A stretch of 64,000 bases of DNA, taken from positions 62,001 through 126,000 of the forward strand of contig JALUUL010000037.1 of the NCBI GenBank assembly GCA_027021385.1, written 5' to 3'. Of this stretch, positions 18,852 through 27,767 are shown piece after piece. The notes beneath the pieces were generated by a model. The model was given only the letters and a program-made list of their open reading frames with translations, was not told the origin of the DNA and searched no databases. The number at the start of each line of letters is the position of its first letter. The stretch's first letter is position 1. The position numbers and the translations under genes were made by a program. Source of the stretch: Planctomycetota bacterium. GTDB taxonomy: Bacteria; Planctomycetota; UBA1135; GCA-002748355.

Positions 18852-19487
18852 TCAATCGTGCGCCACGCCGAACAGGACCGACTCCTCGCCCGCAAACCGA
18901 AGCAACAGCTTCCCCAACGCGTCGTAGACGGGGTGACGCTCCGCTCGCATCAGACTCTCGGCGAACCGCGGTAGCCAGTCGCCGAGGTGTGTCCTCCAAA
19001 ACCGAGCAGCACGGTCCATCCAGATCGGGTCGCCGCTCCGTGCCGACTCAAACGCGAGGAAGTACATGAACTCCAGCTCGTGTGTGACGTGGTCGGGAGC
19101 ATCCCTCGGACCCTCGGCCGACGGTCCCAGACCGGCCTCCGCATAGAACTCCGCAACCGCGAGGCTGACGGGCCCCATCAGGCGGCGTTCGGGATCGAGG
19201 TAGAGCGAAGCGTAAGGTGGCGCGTCGATCTCGAAGGGGCCGATAAACAGCTTGGCAAACGCCACGGATACCGGTTCGCGATCGCTCCACACGTACTGCA
19301 TCTCGTTCGCGACATTCGAGGCGAGGTCGCCGAGCTCCGCCCCAAGCGGTTGGAAATGATCTCGTAAACCCGCCAGCAACCCCTCGTCCCAAGTAGCAGG
19401 CGAACAGAGCGTGCGGGCCAGTATGCAATACGAATTCGCCCGCGCTACGAGACGTTCGTCGGCCATCGGTCCAGTTACCGTGTCCAT
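18852..19487 (-). CDS. arrD: TorD-family maturation chaperone for arsenate reductase
   Basis: A 211-residue all-helical cytoplasmic protein of the TorD/DmsD family, which binds molybdoenzyme precursors before Tat export. Visible family features are the LFIGPFEIDAPPYASLYLD segment and the HVTHELEFMYFLAF helix. The ATG at 19487 follows the arrB stop with 2 bases between, so it ends the arr transcript; an in-frame ATG at 19466 is a second possible start. Its place beside arrA, with a Tat-signal substrate, makes a dedicated ArrA chaperone likely. Base composition matches the island, not the flanks. Confidence 0.85.
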   Translation of the reverse strand: MDTVTGPMADERLVARANSYCILARTLCSPATWDEGLLAGLRDHFQPLGAELGDLASNVANEMQYVWSDREPVSVAFAKLFIGPFEIDAPPYASLYLDPERRLMGPVSLAVAEFYAEAGLGPSAEGPRDAPDHVTHELEFMYFLAFESARSGDPIWMDRAARFWRTHLGDWLPRFAESLMRAERHPVYDALGKLLLRFAGEESVLFGVAHD

Positions 19488-19489
19488 GG

Positions 19490-20182
19490 CTAGTAGTCCC
19501 GGATGTAGAAGACCTTGGGCTTGGTTCCCTTGTCCTTTTGAAGTACCCGTGGTGCGTGCTTGGCGAGGGCTCGACTCAGTGGACTCTCGGGATCGTTGAG
19601 ATCCCCGAAGATCCTCGCGCCAGCAGGACAGCTCTCGACACACCACGGCAGCTCGCCCTTGGCGAGGCGGTGGTCGCACATCGTGCACTTCTCGGGGAGC
19701 CCGACCTCACGGATCCCCGGATAGGTCTCCGCTCGCGCTGGGTTGTAATTCGGGATCGACTCGCCGGACTTCGCCGCTACCTCCCGTCCGCTTGAGGTAC
19801 AGCCGGGAATGGCCGCCGACTCGTCACGCCACTCTGCGTGAGGCGTCACTTCGTTGCGGTAGATCACCCCATAAGGACAGCTGACCATGCACGTCATGCA
19901 CCCGATACAGAGGTCGGGATCGTGAAGCGTCAGGCCTTCCTCCGACTTGTGCATCGCGGTCGTCGGGCAGTTCGCGACGCAGGGCGCATCTTCGCAGTGG
20001 TTGCACAGAGTCGGGATGTATCGGTAGCGGACGTTCGGAAACGTGCCCGACGTCTCGATGATATGGTTCGACCAGTGGAACCCTTCGGGAACGTTGTTCT
20101 CGGTCTTGCACGCGATGTCGCACGCCGAACAGCCGACGCAGCGGTGCAGGTCGATCACCATTCCGTATCTCTTCTTGGCCAT
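19490..20182 (-). CDS. arrB: Arsenate reductase iron-sulfur subunit (four [4Fe-4S])
   Basis: A 230-residue DmsB/PsrB-type ferredoxin with sixteen cysteines in four sets: C15-18-21-25, C60-63-68-72, C92-95-98-102 and C166-169-181-185. These bind four [4Fe-4S] clusters that carry electrons from the membrane subunit ArrC to ArrA. It has no signal peptide and would be exported with ArrA by the Tat path. GGAGGA lies 7 bases before the ATG at 20182. The order C-A-B-D with close spacing shows one transcript. Confidence 0.9.
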   Translation of the reverse strand: MAKKRYGMVIDLHRCVGCSACDIACKTENNVPEGFHWSNHIIETSGTFPNVRYRYIPTLCNHCEDAPCVANCPTTAMHKSEEGLTLHDPDLCIGCMTCMVSCPYGVIYRNEVTPHAEWRDESAAIPGCTSSGREVAAKSGESIPNYNPARAETYPGIREVGLPEKCTMCDHRLAKGELPWCVESCPAGARIFGDLNDPESPLSRALAKHAPRVLQKDKGTKPKVFYIRDY

Positions 20183-20195
20183 GATTCGTCCTCCA

Positions 20196-22790
20196 CTACG
20201 CTTTCGCGCGCACCACCTTGACCCGGGTAACGCCGCCGTGCCGTGCCGTCGAACCGCTCAAGCGGTCGTACTCGGGGGGAAGGATCTGGTTGTTGTTGCC
20301 ACCGCGGGGAATCCGGCGCTGGAAGTCCAGCGTGGCCACACGGCCGTAGGCCCAGTGGCCCTGGCCGTAGCACTTGGTGACCGTACCGGGCCGCACGCCT
20401 TCCCACAGCTTGAGTCGGGCAGTGATCTCGCCGGTCGGCGACACGATCTTCACCATCTCGCGGTTCTTCAACCCAAGCTTCTTAGCGTCAACTGGGTTCA
20501 TCTTGAGCACGTCGTCCCAGTTCTCGTCACCGGGGTCGGCATTCTTGTGCTCCTGATACCAGGTGCAGTTTGCGGATCGACCCTCGCGGTTGAGACGGCT
20601 CCGATGCTCGAAGAAGACCAGCGGATACTCCGCCGGATCACCCCAACGGAGCGCCTCCTCGAAATGCGGCACGAAGGCAAGCTCCCCGCGCGCCACGTAC
20701 TTCGTCGCCTCGAGGACCTCGTCGATCGTCTTGCCGTGCTTGTCAGCGTGGGCCTTCAGCGCCTTTTTGAGCGTTTCACTGTAGAACTCGAACTTCTTCG
20801 TCACGGTGCCGAAGGAGCCCCACTTCTTCTTGCCGTGTTTGTATCGGTGCGAATTCCAAACGCCCTTGGCGACAAAGTCCTGCCAGCCATCCAGCTTGTC
20901 GCCGTACTTCCCGTAGTCCTTATGGCGGCTGTCCCAGCAAGGCCGCGTGAACAGCTTCGTCGCGGCAAGGGCGAACTCCTCCGAGTTGCTCGGTTCCTTG
21001 CCGGTCTCCGGATCGGCGAACTGCTCCTTGAAGTACCGATGCAGGTTATCGAATCCCTTGGCCGCCAACTTCTCCGCGAGCATCCATGGAATCTCGGTCT
21101 CGTCCTGCCGGACGTCCCACATCGGCTCGAGCACGCGCTGCGTCAGACTCGAGTATCCGTGGAGGTTCTGTTTCGACTTGAGGAAGCTCCACTTCTCGAA
21201 CATATGATGAGCTGCGGGGAGCACGACGTCCGCGAAATGAGTCGTCTCGGACGCGTGTGTCGTGATGTGCACGAAGAACGGGAGCTTGGAGAGCGCTTCC
21301 TCCCAGCGGCTCGTGCCCGAACACGAGAACGCGAAGTTGGCCCAGTACGCGATCGCGACCTTGATGTCGTAGGGATCGGCGGCCAGCATCGCGTCCGCCG
21401 CGTTGTTCGTGACCACTCCACCGCCACTCTTGCCCTTCTTGAGGGCAGGAAACGCGAGCCTCCCACGCTGGTCCATCTTCGGGTACTTGGAACCTTTTTT
21501 CGCGAGTGCGTCCTGGTAGGCCGAGTAGTCCGGCAGTGAATCGGCGGGCACCTTGGTCTTCTGGGTCGTGCCGCCAAGGCTGTCGGCCGAACCGACGAGG
21601 CCGTTCAGCGCATGCGCGGCCATTGCGGCGTAACCTCCCCGGACCTGCATGCTTGCGCCAGGCGACACCCAGCTGATCGCTGCCGGCGCGGCCTTGGCGA
21701 AACCGATGGCCACACGCCGAATCTGATCGGCGGGAATGGAGCACCGGCCTTCCGCCCACTCTGGCGTTCGGTCCTTGAGTTCGAAGTTCCACCACTTGAC
21801 GACGCCGTGCGTGAACTTCTCGTCGAATGCGACTTCGTCCACGGTCTGCCCCGCGACGAACAGGTTCTTGCCGTCCTTGAAATCCCCTACGACCTCGCGG
21901 CTCCAAAGCCCCTCGGTGAGGATGACGTGCGCCATGGCGACGGCGAGTGCACCGTCTTCTCCCGGTAGGACCGGGAGCCACTCGTCGGCCTTCGCGGCCG
22001 TCGCCGACAAACGCGGATCGATGACGGCGATCTCAGCGCGGTCGCGGACGTCGCCCCACACGCTGATCGCATGCGGCACCTGGCGGTTCGACGCGAGCGG
22101 ATCTGCACCCCAGCACAAGACGTAGCGGGTGTTCTCGAGGTCGTAGTCGCGGTAGCCCCAGTAACCCTCGGTGAAGTAGGCGCCGAACTTCTCGGCTTCG
22201 GCGCAGATCGCCGAGTGGCTGATACCGTTCGGCGAACCGAAGACCTTCGGAACCGCGGAGTAAAGGATGTCGCGCAGATAGCTGTAACGACCGCGGAAGA
22301 GGACGAACTTGTGCGTCTCCTCGGAACGGCGCAGTTCCATCATGCGTTCGGCCACGAGATCCAACGCTTCGTCCCATGAGATCGGGACAAACTTCGGATC
22401 CTCACCGCGCCCCTTCTTCGGGTTGGTCCGCTTCATCGGGACTTTGATGCGGTCGGGGTCGTACAGCTGCTGTAGCGCGAGGTGAGGCCGGGGGCAGATC
22501 TCGCCGTGGTTCGCCTTAGAGAACGGATTGCCGCGCACCTTGACCGCTCGGCCATCGACGATCTGGATCTGCACGGGACACCAGCTCGTGCAACCCTGGC
22601 ACGTGGAGGCCCGCCACTCCTCCGTGATCCTGCTGGCTGGCGAGCGAGACAACCGCGCGAAGTGTGCCAGCAACGGGCCGCCACCGGCGGCGGTCACGAG
22701 GCCCAAGCCGGTTCCCTTCAGGAATCCTCGCCGGGAGACCACGGCCGAACCCCGCGAAGCCGAATCAGCGATCGTCGTGTGATGCACCAT
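20196..22790 (-). CDS. arrA: Respiratory arsenate reductase, molybdopterin catalytic subunit
   Basis: An 864-residue DMSO-reductase-superfamily enzyme that would reduce arsenate to arsenite as a terminal electron acceptor. A Tat signal (SRRGFLKGTG, RR 20-21) directs export. A [4Fe-4S] site is formed by C64, C67, C71 and C99. The likely Mo ligand is C196 in SHSAICAEAE, with H192 and S193 before it as in known ArrA. The RGRY motif at 166-169 is the one that marks ArrA; the arsenite-oxidising ArxA branch has GRGWG here. The C-terminal third (CYGQGHWAYGR, ILPPEYDRLSG) also reads as ArrA. Thiosulfate/polysulfide reductases are the main alternative but match less well. GAGGAG precedes the ATG. Confidence 0.87.
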   Translation of the reverse strand: MVHHTTIADSASRGSAVVSRRGFLKGTGLGLVTAAGGGPLLAHFARLSRSPASRITEEWRASTCQGCTSWCPVQIQIVDGRAVKVRGNPFSKANHGEICPRPHLALQQLYDPDRIKVPMKRTNPKKGRGEDPKFVPISWDEALDLVAERMMELRRSEETHKFVLFRGRYSYLRDILYSAVPKVFGSPNGISHSAICAEAEKFGAYFTEGYWGYRDYDLENTRYVLCWGADPLASNRQVPHAISVWGDVRDRAEIAVIDPRLSATAAKADEWLPVLPGEDGALAVAMAHVILTEGLWSREVVGDFKDGKNLFVAGQTVDEVAFDEKFTHGVVKWWNFELKDRTPEWAEGRCSIPADQIRRVAIGFAKAAPAAISWVSPGASMQVRGGYAAMAAHALNGLVGSADSLGGTTQKTKVPADSLPDYSAYQDALAKKGSKYPKMDQRGRLAFPALKKGKSGGGVVTNNAADAMLAADPYDIKVAIAYWANFAFSCSGTSRWEEALSKLPFFVHITTHASETTHFADVVLPAAHHMFEKWSFLKSKQNLHGYSSLTQRVLEPMWDVRQDETEIPWMLAEKLAAKGFDNLHRYFKEQFADPETGKEPSNSEEFALAATKLFTRPCWDSRHKDYGKYGDKLDGWQDFVAKGVWNSHRYKHGKKKWGSFGTVTKKFEFYSETLKKALKAHADKHGKTIDEVLEATKYVARGELAFVPHFEEALRWGDPAEYPLVFFEHRSRLNREGRSANCTWYQEHKNADPGDENWDDVLKMNPVDAKKLGLKNREMVKIVSPTGEITARLKLWEGVRPGTVTKCYGQGHWAYGRVATLDFQRRIPRGGNNNQILPPEYDRLSGSTARHGGVTRVKVVRAKA

Positions 22791-22802
22791 GGTCGGATCT
22801 CC

Positions 22803-23750
22803 TCAGGAAAGCGTCGGGACGGGAAGCTGCGCTTGCCCGCCGAGGACCACGGCGAGCCGGAAGAAGTAGCCGCCGATGAGAATGAGCAGGCAAGAGACAA
22901 GGATCGCGCGAACGTGGGTCAGGCGGTTCCTCTCTCCGTTTCGCCATGTGATAAAGGCCAACAACGGCAGCGGCACGATCAACCCCAGCCCGATCCCAAC
23001 GGTCCAGAACATGGTGCCGTAGCTCTCATTCGCGGCGGCCAAAGCCTGCTGATCCTGGAGGTCTCCGAACGACAAGCTGAGCCACCAGAGGAAGAAGGTG
23101 CCGAGCTGCAGTGTCAGGGCTGCCAAAAGAATGTTCCCGACCGGCCTCATGTCGGTGAGAAACGTGTCGAGGTGCTCCCCGGGCACGAGACGGCCAGAGA
23201 CCTTCATGCGAATCAGGTGCGTCAGCATCACGGCTGCGATACCCGTTGTGATGAAGGCCAGAAGCGCGGCCACGACGGTCGGACCGGTGTTCCACAGCGG
23301 CCGGGCCGTCACCACGGCCAGAAGCAGGCCGTGGTAGGCACCAACGATGATCGCGATCGGCGTGAGCACCCAGCCGAGCCGGCGCCGTCCCGGGTCCGGC
23401 TCCTCGATCCGCCACTTCCACGCGTGCCAGATACTTCCGATCACAAAGAAAGTCTGGAAGATCCCACCCCACCAGAGCGGGGAGGTCGGTGCGAAGCGCG
23501 TGAACGTCAGCCAGAGATGCATGGGCCGCCCCAGCTTTGCGAGCAGGAACAGCAACCCGCCGATCACGAGAATCGGCGCCAACCACGCTGCGGTTTGCGT
23601 GATGCGCCGATAGCGAGCGCGAAAAGCCTCGTGGAGCCCGATGGCGAATAGGAACGCGCCAACCCCGGCCCCGCCGAGGAACAGGTCCATCGCGACCCGC
23701 CAATCCCAGTAGGGCCCTGCCTGGATGTTGTAGACGACCTCGGGATCCAT
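22803..23750 (-). CDS. arrC: NrfD/PsrC-family membrane quinol dehydrogenase subunit
   Basis: A 315-residue membrane protein with about eight helices, of the NrfD/PsrC type that oxidises menaquinol and anchors the ArrAB module. Typical points are the start WDWRVAMDLFLGGAGVGAFLFA and the KLGRPMHLWLTFTRF loop. GGAGGAAC lies 5 bases before the ATG at 23750. It is the first gene of the transcript; the sigma-54 promoter at 23812-23826 gives a leader of about 50 bases. Several bacterial arr clusters place arrC before arrA; the short Shewanella type lacks it, so this is a complete quinol-to-arsenate chain. Confidence 0.88.
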   Translation of the reverse strand: MDPEVVYNIQAGPYWDWRVAMDLFLGGAGVGAFLFAIGLHEAFRARYRRITQTAAWLAPILVIGGLLFLLAKLGRPMHLWLTFTRFAPTSPLWWGGIFQTFFVIGSIWHAWKWRIEEPDPGRRRLGWVLTPIAIIVGAYHGLLLAVVTARPLWNTGPTVVAALLAFITTGIAAVMLTHLIRMKVSGRLVPGEHLDTFLTDMRPVGNILLAALTLQLGTFFLWWLSLSFGDLQDQQALAAANESYGTMFWTVGIGLGLIVPLPLLAFITWRNGERNRLTHVRAILVSCLLILIGGYFFRLAVVLGGQAQLPVPTLS

Positions 23751-23811
23751 CTGTTCCTCCTACGTCGTGCGTTCGCTCGCGTGACCCACGGCCACTGACC
23801 CCGAGATGAGC

Positions 23812-23826
23812 GCAAACCCCGTGCCA
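23812..23826 (-). promoter_or_regulatory. Sigma-54 (-24/-12) promoter of the arr operon
   Basis: On the minus strand the sequence TGGCACGGGGTTTGC matches the RpoN consensus (TGGCACG-N4-TTGC) exactly, with GG and GC separated by 10 bases. The expected start of transcription is near 23800, about 50 bases before the arrC ATG. A sigma-54 activator gene lies 0.8-1.7 kb upstream. Confidence 0.9.
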
Positions 23827-23844
23827 AGAGGAGCAGACCAGGCG

Positions 23845-24327
23845 TTACTCACCCGAGTCACGGAGCTCGATCACGCGTGCCCCAAGCCGGTAGAGCAGGT
23901 CGGGGGCCAGACCCGAATGCAGGATCTCCGGAAAGCTGCTTGCAACGATGCGAAAGTGCACCGGCTCCATTCGATTCGCTTCTGGCTTCCAGTACCGGCC
24001 ACTCTCCAGCACGGAGTAGAGCTGGCGCTGCTCCTGGGAAGACAGGGCATCGACTTGATGGAAATAGAGCGTTCCACTGTCGGCTCGATCGAACAGGCTG
24101 GCACAGCGTTCGGACAGCGACCGCAATTGCCCCTCTCGGGGCGTCAGCGGGCGGCACGTGTACCGTATGAACGGCCCCTCTACACCGGACAGCGCGTGAA
24201 TCTCTTTCGCGACGGCGTTGCACCGCGTCATGGACTTGCTGAGAACCAAGACTGGGAGCCCCTCACGGGCGATGCGCCGGAGCTCCTCGGCGGAATAGGC
24301 GCCTGAACCGGTCTTGCCTTCAGTCAC
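23845..24327 (-). CDS. Degenerate AAA+ (sigma-54-activator-like) small protein
   Basis: A 160-residue protein whose fold resembles the AAA+ core of a sigma-54 activator but with the active parts lost. The Walker A loop reads SKSMTRCN, Walker B reads GTLYFHQVDAL in place of GTLFLDEI, the GAFTGA loop is absent and there is no DNA-binding helix-turn-helix. The strand FRIVASSFPEI and PDLLYRLG near the arginine finger remain. Cysteines at 36, 58 and 75 are the only ones. The start could instead be a GTG at 24399 (184 residues); I chose the GTG at 24327, which has GGAGAG upstream. It lies between the intact activator and the arr promoter; a sensor or inhibitor role is inference only. Confidence 0.7.
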   Translation of the reverse strand: MTEGKTGSGAYSAEELRRIAREGLPVLVLSKSMTRCNAVAKEIHALSGVEGPFIRYTCRPLTPREGQLRSLSERCASLFDRADSGTLYFHQVDALSSQEQRQLYSVLESGRYWKPEANRMEPVHFRIVASSFPEILHSGLAPDLLYRLGARVIELRDSGE

Positions 24328-24513
24328 GGGTTTGCGATCTCTCCATTGTGTTGGCGATCCCCGCGCAAGAAGCCTGCCACCGCCGGTCGCCCCGGCCACT
24401 GGCGGTCATTCCAAAGCTCGAGATCGTCAATCGAAGTCATCGAGCCGGGCAACACGCTCCCCTCCTTTACGACCCGGGCCCACTTACTGGGTCACATATG
24501 GCACTGGCGTTAG

Positions 24514-24552
24514 GCCTCGAGTGCCACATGCGACACTCGAGACCTCGAGGTC
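24514..24552. promoter_or_regulatory. Inverted-repeat cluster, possible activator binding site
   Basis: Between the two AAA+ genes lie an inverted repeat with 8-bp arms CTCGAGTG/CACTCGAG (24516-24523 and 24534-24541, 10-base spacer) and a perfect 12-bp palindrome GACCTCGAGGTC (24541-24552). CTCGAG occurs three times in 33 bases. It could be an enhancer site for the sigma-54 activator or a weak terminator of its gene; no T run follows. The rest of 24328-24571 shows no gene. Confidence 0.4.
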
Positions 24553-24571
24553 GCAGGTCTCGCGTCTAGCT

Positions 24572-25543
<972 letters not shown>

Positions 25544-25573
25544 GAGGACGGTCCGAGTACGCGAGGCCCTGGG

Positions 25574-25602
25574 GATATACGATGGCTTTCGGTGGGTGTC
25601 AA
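25574..25602 (-). promoter_or_regulatory. Sigma-70-type promoter of the activator gene
   Basis: On the minus strand, TTGACA (25597-25602) and TATATC (25574-25579) are separated by exactly 17 bases. The expected start near 25567 gives a leader of about 24 bases before the TTG at 25543. The activator would be made constitutively while its targets wait for it. Confidence 0.65.
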
Positions 25603-25608
25603 GGTAGT

Positions 25609-25635
25609 CGCCGCCGGCTCGTCAGGCCGGCGGCG
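25609..25635. promoter_or_regulatory. Strong 10-bp hairpin upstream of the activator promoter
   Basis: Perfect inverted repeat with arms CGCCGCCGGC and GCCGGCGGCG around a 7-base loop. It lies just beyond the -35 box of the activator promoter in the 374-base gap 25544-25917, and has no T run. It may be an operator or a topological barrier between the two divergent units. Nothing else is recognisable in 25636-25869. Confidence 0.5.
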
Positions 25636-25869
25636 CGTGGGCGGCTTCGACGCGGCGCGGTGGGTCAGTCAGCCTTCCTCGCTGAGGATCCGGTATATCG
25701 AGGGTTCCGAAGCGATGAATTCCCTCCGCTCCCCAGGAGGAAAAACGAGAGCGCCGGATCGCGCGTCACGCGAGCCTGACCACCGAGCAACATTCCGGTG
25801 CAAGCGATGCTGGCTCGGGAAGGGAATGCTTGCCGTGAATGCACACATGATGGCCCGTCGCCCCCTGGA

Positions 25870-25885
25870 TGGTACAGGATTTGCT
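25870..25885 (+). promoter_or_regulatory. Sigma-54 (-24/-12) promoter of the porin gene
   Basis: The sequence TGGTACAGGATTTGCT keeps GG and GC 10 bases apart and a perfect TTGCT -12 element; TGGTACA differs from the -24 consensus TGGCACG at two places. The predicted start near 25896 lies about 22 bases before the ATG at 25918. It points to co-control with the arr operon. Confidence 0.75.
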
Positions 25886-25917
25886 CCACCGGTTCGTGAA
25901 TGAGAGCAACCGAGCCC

Positions 25918-27420
25918 ATGTCGAAGCTTCGCAGCCGAACGCGAAGGCGCCGCAACGATTCCCACCAAAATCCGCGACGGCTCGTGAGCCTCGGCTTGGG
26001 CAGGACCTTTCTCACGCTCACGGCGCTCCTCGCCGCCAGCGGCGTATCACCGTCGCAGGATCCTCTGACGACGACCGAGTCGACCTGGGTTCCACCCGCG
26101 ATCCGAAGCAACTACGGAGTCCGCTTTGGTGGGCAGTACCGAATTAACGGACAGGCAACGAACTTCGATCGGCACTCCGTGTTCCTCACAAACGATCAGT
26201 CCTCGGTGAGCTTCGGTGCCTTGCGGCTCAGACAGTGGTTCAACCTATTTCACGAAGAGCGCAAGGATCACGGCGTCTACGTCCAGCTCGAGATTGGGCA
26301 CGTCTTCCTCGGAGAGGACGAGGACTTTCCGAAGGCCTTCGACTCCGGTGGTGACGAGGTCGGGCTGGAGCTCCGGCGTGGATACCTGTGGGTCGAGCCA
26401 TGGCGGGATGCGACCCTGCGCGTCGGTGTGGTCGACTGGCAAGACCGATTCGGAGATCGCCCGGGATTCGATGCACAGCTCTGGACCGTCGACGACTATG
26501 CGAGCGCGCGCTCGGTACTCGCCAATTCGGTATGGGACTTCAACGTGTCAGGGCTGACGCTCGATGGCTTGTTCGCTGAGCGGATCCACTATCGCGGAGG
26601 TCTGCTATGGCTCGCCGAGGGTGACGACACTCTGACCGGGACCGGCGCAGCATTTTTGGCGACGGCGGATGTCGACGTGGAAGTCGGCTCCGATTTGTTC
26701 GGTGCGAGCCTCTACTATCTGCGCGACAACGGCGACTACTCGTACGGGACCTTCGGCGGTCCCCGAACGATGTATGACTCAAGCTGGGACCTCTGGGCCG
26801 GTGTTCGCGGCTACCTCGACTGGGGAGACGTCAAACCCAGTGCGTACGCGATCTTCAACTACGGCGAGACCGAGGAACCGAACTGGAGGCACCACGGCTG
26901 GGCAGCGCGGCTTGCCGTGGACAAGAAGCTCGACGAAGCGACGATTTCGGCGCAAGTTCTCTACTCGTCGGGAGACGACGGATCGTCCGCAACACGGTCC
27001 GACGAGTTTCGCACCATCGCACAAAGCGAACGCGACAACTTCGGAGCCCAAGGCTACTGGAGCTTCATGGGACTGACATCGCCTCGTGGACCGACCGACG
27101 TGAACGACCTCGGTGTCGGTCTGCAGAACCGAGGCCTGGGCCTGTTGACGGCTCAACTGGCGGCGGAAGTGCCATTGTCCAACCGATGGCGCGGCTACGT
27201 CTCCACGGCTTGGCTGCGTTCCGCCGAGGACAATCCGGCGAATGGCAGCTCCGACATCGGTTGGGAAGTGCTCGGCGAGATGCGTTGGAAGCTCGCAGAT
27301 TCCCTCGCGATCGACTTCGGAGGAGCTTTCCTGCGGACCGGAGATTTCTATCGAGCACCCGGCGGCTCTTCGCCCGACGACCTGTTCTCGCTGTTCGCGC
27401 GCATGCAACTGGAGTTCTGA
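25918..27420 (+). CDS. Outer-membrane beta-barrel porin-like protein
   Basis: A 500-residue exported protein (hydrophobic signal TFLTLTALLAASG, cleavage near SPSQ). The body alternates polar and aromatic residues in repeated strands (VGLELRRGYLWVEPW, FGASLYYLRDNGDYSY) and ends with the aromatic C-terminal residue (MQLEF) expected of barrel proteins recognised by BamA. It resembles alginate-export/phosphate-selective type porins. I chose the ATG at 25918 because the sigma-54 start near 25896 leaves too little leader for the ATG at 25900. In the arsenate island a role in oxyanion entry is plausible but inferred from context. Confidence 0.75.
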   Translation: MSKLRSRTRRRRNDSHQNPRRLVSLGLGRTFLTLTALLAASGVSPSQDPLTTTESTWVPPAIRSNYGVRFGGQYRINGQATNFDRHSVFLTNDQSSVSFGALRLRQWFNLFHEERKDHGVYVQLEIGHVFLGEDEDFPKAFDSGGDEVGLELRRGYLWVEPWRDATLRVGVVDWQDRFGDRPGFDAQLWTVDDYASARSVLANSVWDFNVSGLTLDGLFAERIHYRGGLLWLAEGDDTLTGTGAAFLATADVDVEVGSDLFGASLYYLRDNGDYSYGTFGGPRTMYDSSWDLWAGVRGYLDWGDVKPSAYAIFNYGETEEPNWRHHGWAARLAVDKKLDEATISAQVLYSSGDDGSSATRSDEFRTIAQSERDNFGAQGYWSFMGLTSPRGPTDVNDLGVGLQNRGLGLLTAQLAAEVPLSNRWRGYVSTAWLRSAEDNPANGSSDIGWEVLGEMRWKLADSLAIDFGGAFLRTGDFYRAPGGSSPDDLFSLFARMQLEF

Positions 27421-27431
27421 CACCCTTGGGC

Positions 27432-27611
27432 ATGTGCATGTACGAATCAGAGGATCACACCACGACTTCCAAGCCCCTGGGGTTCTCCCTCCGGCACCTG
27501 ACCATATGGGTAGTCCTGTGCATCGTTGCCGGCATCGTGCTGGGGGAGGTTGTGACCGGAATTGCGACAGCAACACGCGGAACGACTACGGAATCCTCGG
27601 CTTCGACCTGA
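27432..27611 (+). pseudogene. Truncated Acr3-type arsenite efflux pump fragment
   Basis: A 59-codon reading frame whose first 45 residues look like the beginning of an Acr3 arsenite exporter: a short polar start, then LRHLTIWVVLCIVAGIVLGE, matching the usual first helix (YLTLWI...GVxLG). A full Acr3 has about 350-400 residues and ten helices; here the frame runs into unrelated low-complexity residues and stops. It follows the porin gene and lies at the point where composition returns to the host level, so I read it as a remnant cut by the island border. Being a true small membrane protein is the alternative. Confidence 0.55.
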
Positions 27612-27767
27612 TCCTCCGACCTCCATCCCGGTAGCTCCGACTCGCAGGGAGGAATCTCCAGGGTTCGAAAGGGCGACCCGAGGGAGCCTTCCTTGTACCT
27701 TCGGTCCCCGGCGGTCGTTCGGAGATTCGGGCCTACGGCCGGCGGGTCGGAGACGAGGAGGAAGAAG

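Noticed and set aside
20196-22790. ArxA-type arsenite oxidase or polysulfide/thiosulfate reductase identity
   Set aside because: RGRY, SHSAIC and the C-terminal segments fit ArrA better, and the GRGWG motif reported for ArxA is absent. Phylogeny is still needed.
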